A stretch of DNA of 23,186 bases from an uncultured Oscillospiraceae bacterium. Lineage in GTDB: Bacteria > Bacillota > Clostridia > Oscillospirales > Acutalibacteraceae. The position numbers were made by a program, and so were the translations under genes. The DNA lies in assembly GCA_900552285.1 (NCBI GenBank), contig URYV01000008.1:1-23186 (forward strand), read 5' to 3'. The notes under the pieces are model-generated. The model did not search any database. It worked only from the letters and a program-made list of their open reading frames with translations, and had not been told where the DNA came from. Positions 1-6,925 of the stretch are shown piece after piece; positions within the stretch are counted from its first letter, which is position 1; each line of letters begins with the position of its first letter.

Positions 1-738
1 AAATAATCCGCAAGCGGGCGCACCGCCTCGCCGGAGAGATTCATAAACGTCTGCGCCGTCAGACGGCTTGTTGAGGAGGAAGGTGAAAAGCTTTGCTTTT
101 GCGGTCTTTGTCCCGATGAGAAAAAGTTTTTCGAGCAAAACTTCGGCGACGAGTTTTCGTTTGTAAACAACCGCGATAACAGCGAATATGTCTATGAGAG
201 AGAGCCGCTTTGCACCTTTGCGGGCAAGAAATATCAGCAAAAGCGCAATCATGTCAATAAATTCACCCGTCTCTACGGCGAGCCCGAGGCGGTGGTGCTT
301 TGCGCCGACAATCTGTCGCTCGTTTCGGGAACCGAGCATCTTTGGCTTTCGGAGCACGACAGTACCGACATAAGAATAATTCATGAAAATTCCGCCTTGA
401 AAAAGGCGCTCGACAGCTTTGAAAAGCTGGGGCTTTTGGGTGTGGCCGTCAGGGTGGGCGAAAAAACCGTCGGTTTCGGTATCGGCGAACGCCTTTCCGA
501 CGACACGGTTATCGAGCATTTTGAAAAGGCCGACAGAGACATGGACGGCTGCTATGCCGTCGTTATAAGAGAATTTGCAAAAATTCTGCCCCAAAGCATA
601 AAATATATAAATCGTGAAGAGGACATGGGCCTTGAAGGGCTGAGAAAATCAAAGCTGAGCCTCAAGCCCGCCTTTATGGAGGAAAAATATGACGGAATAT
701 ATGTCGGACAGGGAACAGATAATATCCCTTTGGATTGA
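1..738 (+). CDS. DUF2156 / phosphatidylglycerol lysyltransferase C-terminal-like protein, 5' incomplete
   Basis: The reading frame that ends with TGA at 736-738 matches the DUF2156 (LPG synthase C-terminal, GNAT-fold) family. It shows the hallmark AGKKYQQKRNHVNKF about 75 codons in, and later YINREEDMGLEGLRKSKLSLKP near the C-terminus. Family members are thought to transfer an aminoacyl or acyl group; the substrate of this soluble short form is unknown. About 240 codons are visible, where full-length relatives have about 290-300, so the N-terminus lies outside the window. There is an in-frame TAA at 4-6 and no ATG, GTG or TTG in the frame before 292. The family signature begins well before 292, so a start there would cut the domain. 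The first bases are therefore out of frame, or the gene is broken at the window edge. The last 50 bases overlap the next gene, suggesting co-transcription and coupling. Confidence 0.75.
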
Positions 739-1522
739 GGGCTTCGGCGACAAAAGAGCCGATGTTGAGCTTTTTCTCGACACGGTTTTTGATGAGAAAA
801 ATTATTTTTGCATAAAGGAAAACGGCAAAATTCTTTCCCAGACCTTTCTTGTGCCGGTAAAGCTTTCTTCAAAAGGAAAGGACTTTGAGGGATATTATTT
901 TTGCTGCGCCGCCACGAGAAAGGACGAGAGGGGAAAGGGACACATGGGCCGCCTTCTCGAAGAGGTCAAAAAGACGGCGGCGGAGAGGGGAGCGGATTTC
1001 GTTGCGCTCATCCCTGCAAGCGGTTCGCTTTTTAATTTTTATTCCCGTTTCGGGTTTGAAGAATTCTTTTATTGCGCCGATGAAAAAATATCGGCAAAAG
1101 CCCTTGAAAATGCGGAGTTTTGTGAAATTTATGACAGCGACAGGCTTTTTGAGCTGCAAAATCTTTGCTTAAAATCCCGTCCCGGAGTGATAGTCAAAAG
1201 CCGCGACATCTACGGCTATCTCATAAAGGATGCGGCGCTGTCCGGCTATAAAATCTATTCGGCAAAGCTTTGCGGCAGGGAAATGGGCTATATTTTCTAT
1301 GACCCCGAAAATGCCCTTGTGAGAGAGGCGCTTTTGTCGGAAAAATGCACGGAAATTCTTTCGGCATTTGCAAAAGCGGCGGGAAAAGACGAAATTTGCG
1401 CAAGACTTTTTGCGTCTGCCGAAAGGTATGGAAACAAAAAAGGCATGATATTTGCCCAAAACCCCCAGGTCAAGGCGCTTAAAAATGATTTTCCCTTTAT
1501 AAATAATCTTCTTGAAAGCTGA
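689..1522 (+). CDS. GNAT family N-acetyltransferase
   Basis: This 277-residue protein has a GNAT fold in its first half. The acetyl-CoA pyrophosphate-binding signature is RKDERGKGHMGRLLEEV (about residues 77-93). It is followed by the beta-strand FVALIPASG and the NFYSRFGFEE motif (about 116-125), typical of GNATs that bind CoA. The second half is a less conserved extension reminiscent of Eis-like two-part acetyltransferases, but it is shorter than Eis, so the substrate cannot be named. The ATG at 689 is preceded by TATGGAGGAAAA, a strong ribosome binding site lying inside the end of the upstream DUF2156 gene. The 50-base overlap suggests a two-gene operon of two GNAT-fold proteins. It ends at a strong hairpin immediately after the stop codon. 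Confidence 0.88.
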   Translation: MTEYMSDREQIISLWIEGFGDKRADVELFLDTVFDEKNYFCIKENGKILSQTFLVPVKLSSKGKDFEGYYFCCAATRKDERGKGHMGRLLEEVKKTAAERGADFVALIPASGSLFNFYSRFGFEEFFYCADEKISAKALENAEFCEIYDSDRLFELQNLCLKSRPGVIVKSRDIYGYLIKDAALSGYKIYSAKLCGREMGYIFYDPENALVREALLSEKCTEILSAFAKAAGKDEICARLFASAERYGNKKGMIFAQNPQVKALKNDFPFINNLLES

Positions 1523-1523
1523 A

Positions 1524-1561
1524 AAACCCTACGGCAGAACAGTTGTCTTGCCGTAGGGTTT
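1524..1561. terminator. Bidirectional intrinsic terminator
   Basis: A perfect 13-base-pair stem (AAACCCTACGGCA at 1524-1536, complement at 1549-1561) has a 12-base loop and sits between two convergent genes. On the - strand the stem is followed by a T-run (complement of 1522-1526), and on the + strand by TAAATTTT. It ends the GNAT gene and the convergent PHP gene. Confidence 0.88.
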
Positions 1562-1573
1562 AAATTTTAAAAG

Positions 1574-2416
1574 CTATTTCATCATCTGGAGACGGTGCTT
1601 TTTGGCGGCGATAAGACGGTCTACAAATATGTCTGCAACGGTCTTTGAGCCGATGGGATTTGGTTTCGACGACATCATGCCGTGGAAATCGCTTCCACCC
1701 GTCATGCAAAGATCATATTTCTTTGCAATATCGATAAGCTTTTCGGTCTGTTCCTCGTTGGCGCTGCTGTGCCACACCTCGATACCGTCAAGGCCGAGAC
1801 CCGCAAGCTCGGGAATAAGGTCGACCGAATCGTAAAGCCACGGATGAGCCATAACGGCAAGTCCGCCCGCCTCATGAACCTGAACCATAACGTCGCGCAC
1901 GTCGGGATAATCTTTGTCGATAACGGCGACGCCGTCGGGTCCGAAAAGCTTGTCGTAAAGCTCTCCGTAGATTGTGGTGGTGTAGCCGGCCTCCATAAGA
2001 GCCATCATAATGTGCTGCTTATAAATGTTGGTGCTTCCCTGAATCCAGCGCTTGATAATTCCCACCGGCAGGGGATAGCGTTTCATGACCTCGGTGGCCA
2101 TTTTCTGACCGGCAACCTTTCTGCGGTTGCTGATGTCCCTGCAAAGCCCCTGAAGGCGGTCGGGATATTCGGGAAGGTAGCAAAGAAGGTGAACCCTTCT
2201 TCCCGTTTCGGGATTTTTGCAGGAAAATTCCACACCGGGAATTACGTTTATTCCTGCTCTTTGTCCGAGCATTTTTGCTCTCATGGCCCCTGCAAGGGTG
2301 TCGTGGTCTGTAACTGCAATGGTTTTAAGTCCTGCACCTTTCGCAAGTGCAACCAATTCTTCAAGACTCACTGAACCGTCGGAAAGCTTAGTGTGGCAGT
2401 GCAAGTCTCCGGGCAT
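1574..2416 (-). CDS. PHP-domain metal-dependent phosphoesterase (RNase AM/YciV-like)
   Basis: The 280-residue protein opens with DLHCHTKLSDGS (residues 4-15), followed by TDHD (36-39), then PGVEFSC, AHPW and GSDFHG. These are the ordered metal-binding motifs of the PHP superfamily. The arrangement, with an inserted helical region between residues about 90 and 160, matches the YciV/TrpH (RNase AM, 3',5'-nucleoside bisphosphate phosphatase) group, which hydrolyses phosphodiesters or nucleotide phosphates with bound metal ions. The exact substrate is inferred, not shown. The ATG at 2416 has GGAGTGATATGA in front of it, and a well-formed promoter lies about 50 bases upstream. It appears to be a single-gene unit ending at the shared terminator. 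Confidence 0.9.
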   Translation of the reverse strand: MPGDLHCHTKLSDGSVSLEELVALAKGAGLKTIAVTDHDTLAGAMRAKMLGQRAGINVIPGVEFSCKNPETGRRVHLLCYLPEYPDRLQGLCRDISNRRKVAGQKMATEVMKRYPLPVGIIKRWIQGSTNIYKQHIMMALMEAGYTTTIYGELYDKLFGPDGVAVIDKDYPDVRDVMVQVHEAGGLAVMAHPWLYDSVDLIPELAGLGLDGIEVWHSSANEEQTEKLIDIAKKYDLCMTGGSDFHGMMSSKPNPIGSKTVADIFVDRLIAAKKHRLQMMK

Positions 2417-2464
2417 TCATATCACTCCGTATCTTCTCATTTTACATAACATTTCTACTACTAT

Positions 2465-2493
2465 ATAATACCATAAAATGCGATTTTTTTCAA
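2465..2493 (-). promoter_or_regulatory. Sigma-A-type promoter of the PHP gene
   Basis: Read on the - strand, TTGAAA (2493-2488) and TATTAT (2470-2465) are separated by exactly 17 bases. The predicted start is near 2458, giving a leader of about 40 bases with GGAG in front of the ATG at 2416. Confidence 0.75.
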
Positions 2494-2930
2494 TGGCAAA
2501 AAGCAAAATGCACCGACTTTTTTTGCGTAAAAAAAGCCGAAAAACAACGGTTTTCCTCCCGTGTGACGGAAGATTTCACCGATTTATATAAAAAAAAGAC
2601 GAGTTTAACAAATGTCCTTATGAACACTTTTTATTGTTCAAAAGTTGACATAAGGATTTATTGTAAAATGTATATACAAAAAGTATTCAACAATTTCAAC
2701 AGACTTTTCAACATGGTATAAATTAAGCGTATATGCGGATTTCGGAAGAAAATTACAAAAAATGGGACGGGCTTCAACCGAAAATACGGTTGTGATTTAT
2801 ATAATGAATTGAGTTTACATAAAACCAATGCGTGGTATACATAAAATCAATGTAAAATACCCATTGTATAGTTAAAAGAAGTAAAAAATATCGTTTTGCA
2901 AAACAATTTGTATAATTTTACGTTTTTGCA
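2494..2930. other. AT-rich gene-free stretch with inverted repeats
   Basis: No convincing protein-coding gene lies here. The stretch holds an inverted-repeat cluster at 2615-2656 and a hairpin CAACCG/CGGTTG at 2775-2792. There is an approximate direct repeat ACATAAAAYCAATG around 2818-2852, and two GTTTT-GC-AAAAC-type palindromes centred 30 bases apart at 2893-2936. An extended -10-like element (TGGTATAAA, 2714-2722) could start a small + strand RNA. Nothing here matches a riboswitch that I recognise. Confidence 0.5.
2615..2656. repeat. Overlapping inverted repeats
   Basis: TCCTTATG (2615-2622) is inverted at 2649-2656 as CATAAGGA. TGAACA (2621-2626) is inverted at 2635-2640 as TGTTCA. The two pairs share the bases TG at 2621-2622, so they are mutually exclusive as RNA stems. 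Either could be a protein-binding site. Confidence 0.5.
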
Positions 2931-2936
2931 AAAAAC
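2893..2936. repeat. Pair of GTTTT-GC-AAAAC palindromes
   Basis: GTTTTGCAAAAC (2893-2904) is a perfect 12-base palindrome. GTTTTTGCAAAAAAC (2922-2936) is a near copy. Their GC centres are 30 bases apart and flank TATAAT (2911-2916). This may be an operator pair or simply an AT-rich coincidence. Confidence 0.4.
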
Positions 2937-2977
2937 ATCGGGCATAATGCCTTTATCAAAAAAAGCACTATGCCCGA
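2931..2977 (-). terminator. Intrinsic terminator downstream of ybaK
   Basis: A 9-base-pair stem, TATGCCCGA (2969-2977) with TCGGGCATA (2938-2946), has a 3-pair inner extension. On the - strand it is followed within two bases by a run of six T. It lies 20 bases after the ybaK stop codon. Confidence 0.75.
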
Positions 2978-2997
2978 AGGGTGTTTTTTAAACTGAA

Positions 2998-3474
2998 TTA
3001 TTTCTGCTCCTTTATTAAATCCCGTGGCAGGACGGGTACGGCTTTTTTCAAGTCGGAGGGAGACATTTCCACCTGACTTCCCACACGCCCGCCGCTGAAA
3101 TAAATGGTGTCAAATGAGTCTGCCGTTTGATGAATAAACGTTTTAAATTGCTTTTTCATTCCGATTGGGGAGCAGCCGCCGTGAATATATCCCGTGAGAG
3201 GTAAAAGCTCCTTCGATTTTATCATGGCCACCGACTTTTCGCCCGCCGCCGAGGCAGCTTTTTTAAGGTCGAGTTCTTCGTCAACGGGAATCATAAACAC
3301 AAAGTGCTGCCCGCTCTTGCCGACTGTCACAAGGGTTTTAAAAACCTTGTCGTGGTTTTCGCCCATGGCGTCGGCCACGTCCGAGCCGCTGACGACCCCC
3401 TCATAATAATGCTCCTTAAAGGGCAGCTTAAGCTGCGTGAGCTTTCTCATAACGTTGGTTTTTTCACTTGCCAT
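2998..3474 (-). CDS. ybaK: YbaK/EbsC-type Cys-tRNA(Pro) deacylase
   Basis: The protein (158 residues from the chosen start) is a single YbaK/aminoacyl-tRNA editing domain. Visible motifs are KVFKTLVTVGKSGQHFVFMIPVD, with the conserved lysine of the editing site in KTL, then GYIHGGCSPIGMKK and a C-terminal GGRVGSQVEMSPSDL. The family hydrolyses mischarged Cys-tRNA(Pro) in trans, in the cytoplasm. I chose the ATG at 3474 over the in-frame GTG at 3483. GGGTGA lies at a suitable distance before the ATG, and the promoter's predicted start site falls at about 3485, which would leave the GTG no leader. The gene stands alone, with its own promoter and terminator. Confidence 0.92.
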   Translation of the reverse strand: MASEKTNVMRKLTQLKLPFKEHYYEGVVSGSDVADAMGENHDKVFKTLVTVGKSGQHFVFMIPVDEELDLKKAASAAGEKSVAMIKSKELLPLTGYIHGGCSPIGMKKQFKTFIHQTADSFDTIYFSGGRVGSQVEMSPSDLKKAVPVLPRDLIKEQK

Positions 3475-3491
3475 AAATATCACCCGTGTAT

Positions 3492-3519
3492 ATTATAGTT
3501 GTTTTAAAATTTTTTTCAA
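3492..3519 (-). promoter_or_regulatory. Promoter of ybaK with very short leader
   Basis: On the - strand, TTGAAA (3519-3514) and TATAAT (3497-3492) are separated by 16 bases. Transcription should start near 3485, only about 10 bases before the ATG at 3474. Confidence 0.7.
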
Positions 3520-3523
3520 GAGA

Positions 3524-3549
3524 AAACCGCCCTTTTTCAAAGGCGGTTT
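3524..3549 (-). terminator. Terminator of the exported-protein operon
   Basis: AAACCGCC (3524-3531) pairs with GGCGGTTT (3542-3549). Three further A-T pairs follow after a bulged C, and a T-rich tail lies on the - strand. It is about 60 bases after the stop codon of the small membrane protein and abuts the -35 box of ybaK. Confidence 0.65.
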
Positions 3550-3607
3550 GTTGTTAAGTATCTGTTGCTTAAGGGGAAAAGTTAAAGCGGTTGTTCCGTC
3601 GATGCCG

Positions 3608-3880
3608 TCACGATTCTCCCGATTCGATTTTCCACAGTTCGCTTAAATCCTTTGTGCTGTATGGGAAAAAATAAACCGAGGTTTTTTCATAATATTTGGT
3701 TTCGGGAAATTCTTCGTCCCCGAAATCGTCGTTCGAAATCTTTTTCCATTTCACGACCTTAAGTGCAAGAGCGGAATACTCCTTTGTCCCTCCGTCGTCA
3801 TAACATTGTACCGAATAGGGGACAAACAGTGCAATCAAAAGAACCGCAACGACGGATATTATGATGATTTTTTTCTTCAT
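3608..3880 (-). CDS. Small membrane-anchored or exported protein, function unknown
   Basis: The 90-residue protein has a lysine-rich N-terminus (MKKK) and one hydrophobic segment, about residues 5-20 (IIIISVVAVLLIALFV). An extracytoplasmic, acidic and aromatic tail follows, containing YDDGGTKEYSALALKVVKWKKI. I have an impression that small Firmicutes proteins with a similar DGGTxEYxAL...KW motif exist, but I know no function for them. The ribosome binding site AAAGGAG overlaps the stop codon of the preceding lipoprotein gene, and the gap is only 16 bases, so the two are co-transcribed and probably translated in step. A hairpin terminator follows. It could be an accessory to the lipoprotein or the large exported protein upstream. 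Confidence 0.8.
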   Translation of the reverse strand: MKKKIIIISVVAVLLIALFVPYSVQCYDDGGTKEYSALALKVVKWKKISNDDFGDEEFPETKYYEKTSVYFFPYSTKDLSELWKIESGES

Positions 3881-3896
3881 TGCGTTGTCAACTCCT

Positions 3897-4733
3897 TTAT
3901 TGCGCCAAAGGAATTAAAAAGTCATAAAGCTCGCCGTATTCGTAATTCTGCGGTGAAACAGCTACTGCAACACAAGGACGTCCGTCCGCAAGAGAAAGCA
4001 CAGGTTCCTTCGTTGTATATTCTATGTTCTGACCGTATTTTTCTTTTGCAAGTCTGTCGACCTCTTTGTTTAAAGCGTTATAGTCAACGCTGGGGATGTT
4101 TCCGAAGTTGTCAAAAATTCCGGCGTTTTTTATTTTATAATTTATTATGGTTCCGTTATTATAAATGTTCATAAAAAACGAATCCGAGCTTCTCATGTCC
4201 TTTATTTTATGATAGGAATATTCGAATGTGTATGAATCGTCGGAGGAATCCTGACCGCCTAAACAGTCGTCGAGAGTATACTTTTTGATGTCCACATATT
4301 GTGACATAAATTCCTCGCATTTTTGCTGTAGCTGCTCTTTGGAAAGCTCGGGGAGACCGGACATATCGGGCTTGGAGCTGAAATTGAAATATTCGCCGAT
4401 AACATTTCCGTTTTTGTCATAGGTTTTCACCGTATCTTCTTCGCGATCGAGTGCGAAAGAGGTCTCATTTTCGTAAAAGGTACTCTGATTAAGGGTTGCC
4501 TGTTCCTCAATTGTTGTTTTGGGAAAAGAATTAAGTGTTGACTGTTCTTCGGTTGTTGTATCGGGAAAAGAATTTATGATTGAAACGTCTTCAAACGCCT
4601 CATTGGTTCCTGCGGGGGCGGCCGTTTGATTGACCGTTTCGGTTATTGTGTCTGCGGCCTTTTTGCAGGAGACGGCCGAAAGCATAACGGCTGAAATCGC
4701 AGAAATTGCAAAAATATATTTTAAATATTTCAT
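3897..4733 (-). CDS. Putative lipoprotein with short tandem repeat, function unknown
   Basis: From the ATG at 4733 the protein has 278 residues. It begins with a positively charged and hydrophobic leader ending in LSAVSC, a plausible lipobox with Cys at residue 23. A Thr/Glu/Asn-rich linker follows (about 25-90), carrying a 14-residue sequence twice (NSFPxTTxEEQxT). The C-terminal domain (about 100-278) has a Lys-Glu-rich helix and beta-rich segments; I do not recognise a family. I prefer the ATG at 4733 to the GTG at 4742 because GGGG ends eight bases before it, and the GTG itself overlaps that ribosome binding site. The gene sits just after the CHAT-like exported protein, so both are likely cell-envelope partners. 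Confidence 0.8.
   Translation of the reverse strand: MKYLKYIFAISAISAVMLSAVSCKKAADTITETVNQTAAPAGTNEAFEDVSIINSFPDTTTEEQSTLNSFPKTTIEEQATLNQSTFYENETSFALDREEDTVKTYDKNGNVIGEYFNFSSKPDMSGLPELSKEQLQQKCEEFMSQYVDIKKYTLDDCLGGQDSSDDSYTFEYSYHKIKDMRSSDSFFMNIYNNGTIINYKIKNAGIFDNFGNIPSVDYNALNKEVDRLAKEKYGQNIEYTTKEPVLSLADGRPCVAVAVSPQNYEYGELYDFLIPLAQ
4494..4577 (-). repeat. Two 42-base in-frame tandem repeats in the lipoprotein linker
   Basis: Units 4577-4536 and 4535-4494 encode INSFPDTTTEEQST and LNSFPKTTIEEQAT. A degenerate LNQST begins a third copy. The region is a surface-linker type repeat, likely variable between strains. Confidence 0.75.
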
Positions 4734-4747
4734 ATTGTTCACCCCGT

Positions 4748-6759
4748 CTAAGAAATTTGATAGGCCCGCTGTGTTTTGTCGCCTATTACAGTTGCCCTGC
4801 GTGATTGCTTTTCAATGCCTGTTTCTACATTAGCATATTCACAGGCCTCTTCAACTGTTCTGTCAAGACCTGCCGCCCAAATGAAATGTTCAATCCATTG
4901 TTCTGCTTCATTGCAGTAAATATCGTCCATAAAACCTACAACTGTTTGAGCGCCTTTTTTATTAAGCGTGGTGGCAAAATTCGCTGCGCCCTCACCCCCT
5001 TTGGCAGTTGCGCATGCCAACAAAACAATTAGCTTTTCGTTAGCGAGATATTCACTTCCTTTTGAAGAAAAAGTATCATTTGTAAGTGAAGAATTGTAAC
5101 AACCTATTGATGTTCTGCTTCCGTGGCCGCGGAAAACCAACACAGTTGAACTCTCAAAGTGTTTTAGTGCGGTTGTGGCACTGCAATTTTCAACACTCCT
5201 TTGTATTGAGCAATTATACCATGATGTGTATTTTGCAATTTTACCCATATACGCAGTGTGACTTATTTTATGGGAAGGATCCTGAATTCCGATCATTGTA
5301 AAAGTACATTCATAATCGATTTTTACCCACATATAATTTCCGGAACAGAGGAATTGTTTAAAGGGATTTCCTCCGTTTTCGGCCTTTAAAATCACTTGAT
5401 ATTTTGGCCATCCTTTTCCGCTGCGCTCGTATGTAAGCCAATCTTTGAACACTCCGGTAATCCACCAACCGTAGGTTGCGTTTCCTTGGCATAGGGTGCG
5501 GTCAAGCCGTGTACCGATGTTTGAATTTACTGTTCCGTAGGAAACGGAGGAGGCTGTTTCTGATGTGTTCGAATCATAACAGTCGATATAATAGCTGCTT
5601 GAGGCTCCGACTGATTGATACATGTTAACGGTAACTCTTGTTATGCTTTTTGGAATTAGATGTTTATATTCCTTTACATTCGGAAATTGCAGATACATAA
5701 GGCATTCACCGTATCCGCTCTGATTGCCGAGCATGCCGTATTGGCTGTTGTACCAACGTTCGGACGAAGAAGAAAACAGGGAAACATAGTTGATTTTAGA
5801 AGTTCCGAATGTCGCATACGGCGGGTCAATCACAACGGGATAAACCGTATCGGGTGAATCGAGAAAAGTCTTGTCGGCGACAAGAGCCAATTCATACTTT
5901 CCGTCGGAGAGCTCGGTTATCTCGTAATAGCTTTCGGTTGAAATGTGTTCGTCATTTCCCTCCGCATTATATGAATCTTTTATCCAAGGTGCGCTGAGAA
6001 CAAATGACGGTTCTTCGGCGTCTTTTTCTCCGAACATGATTGTTTGCCCGCAGAGCGTATCGGGAACAAGTCCGTGGGTTTCCAAAACAAACTTAAAGAC
6101 ATTTTTGTCGCTTTTTTCGGAAATGACGACATTTTCTTTTAATCCGGCATTTGTTGCCTCATATTGAAGTGAAATTCCCTGTCCAAAAGCGTTTTCATAT
6201 TCCACAACGGATTTTTTATTTCCGAAAACATCTTGCTCTTTTTTTACGGCAGAAACATTGTTTTCTGTTTGCGGAAGAATTTTAATGGAGTTGTTGTTTT
6301 CCGAAACGATGATTCCATCTGTAATTTTTTTTGGCATTTCAGATTTTATGCTGTTGTCGGTGTTTTTATATGCTGTCCTGTCAAAAATTCCTCCGCTTTC
6401 TAAAGAGTTGTCGATAAATTTGATTTGGTTTGTTTGTTCATCAATGTATTTAACGGGAACACTGTAGGAATAGGTTGATCGACTGCCTTCACCGTTTATG
6501 ACGGTTATTGAATTCAGAACTTCGGTGTCGGTCGATTCAATGTCGGTGATCGTACCTTCGGCAATCATTTCGGCTAAATCGGTCTGGGTTAACAGTTCGT
6601 CGGGAATGTTGTCCAGGGAAAGCTCCGAAATGTCATATCCGCTTTCTGATGTCTTTTCGGGAGAACGAATATTTTCGGTGAGATTTGTGCTTTGCGCGGA
6701 AACGGGAAATGTTACTATTGCCATGGCGAGATTGACGCGAGAACAATATTCTTTTTCAT
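4748..6759 (-). CDS. Exported protein with DNRLRE-like region and C-terminal CHAT/caspase-like peptidase domain; frameshift in signal peptide
   Basis: The body encodes about 660 residues. The N-terminal half resembles the leader region of wall-associated and RHS-type proteins (VPVKYIDEQTNQIKFID, YPVVIDPPYATF). Next comes a DNRLRE-like beta domain (YGECLMYLQFPNV, CQGNATYGWWITGVFKDWL). The C-terminus has the clan CD arrangement: a strand then HG in VLVFRGHGS (His at 5125-5123), then LIVLLACATAKGGEG (Cys at 5014-5012), then GAQTVVGF, as in CHAT and C25 peptidases. It is therefore probably a secreted cysteine endopeptidase; the target is unknown. The proper start is the ATG at 6759, with AAGGAG seven bases before it. 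It encodes MKKNIVLASI, then the frame breaks near 6730. One missing base (ATCCTC read as ATCTC) would restore MKKNIVLASILAMAIVTFPVSA, a textbook signal peptide. The open frame running upstream to 6877 crosses the promoter and is not real. Confidence 0.75.
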
Positions 6760-6799
6760 TTTTTAACTCCTTCATAAATTTTCTATTCCCGACATCCTT

Positions 6800-6828
6800 A
6801 TTATACATTGATTCACGGCAGCCGTCAA
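6800..6828 (-). promoter_or_regulatory. Promoter of the CHAT-like exported protein operon
   Basis: On the - strand, TTGACG (6828-6823) and a perfect TATAAT (6805-6800) are 17 bases apart. Transcription should start near 6793, about 35 bases before the ATG at 6759. This rules out any start codon further upstream. Confidence 0.85.
6812..6828. promoter_or_regulatory. Candidate operator overlapping the -35 box
   Basis: On the - strand TTGACGGC-T-GCCGTGAA is a 17-base palindrome with 7 of 8 half-site positions matched. It covers the -35 box and part of the spacer. A repressor bound here would block the promoter. The regulator is not in the window. Confidence 0.5.
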
Positions 6829-6871
6829 TAAATTTCGTATGGTTAAAAAATATTTGTGCAAACAAACGAAA

Positions 6872-6912
6872 AACCACCTTAAAAGAGACAAAATATCCCT
6901 TTTAAGGTGGTT
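6872..6912 (-). terminator. Strong intrinsic terminator of the eleven-gene catabolic operon
   Basis: A perfect 14-base-pair stem (AACCACCTTAAAAG, 6872-6885; complement 6899-6912) has a 13-base loop. On the - strand it is followed by TTTCGTTTGTTTG. It lies 14 bases after the lpdA stop codon. Confidence 0.88.
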
Positions 6913-6925
6913 AAATATTACAAAA

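Noticed and set aside
292..738. Start of the DUF2156 gene at GTG 292
   Set aside because: The family signature AGKKYQQKRNHVNKF lies upstream of 292 in the same frame, so this start would cut the domain. There is no good ribosome binding site.
2645..2676. TTGACA at 2645 as a + strand promoter
   Set aside because: No acceptable -10 box lies at 16-18 bases; TAAAAT is 13 and TATATA 20 bases away.
2733..2795. Short open frame of 20 codons
   Set aside because: It has no ribosome binding site and no recognisable sequence, and lies in an AT-rich region where such frames are expected by chance.
6760..6877. Extension of the CHAT-like protein to a start at 6877
   Set aside because: It runs through the promoter (6800-6828) and part of the terminator stem of the next operon, and has no ribosome binding site or signal peptide.
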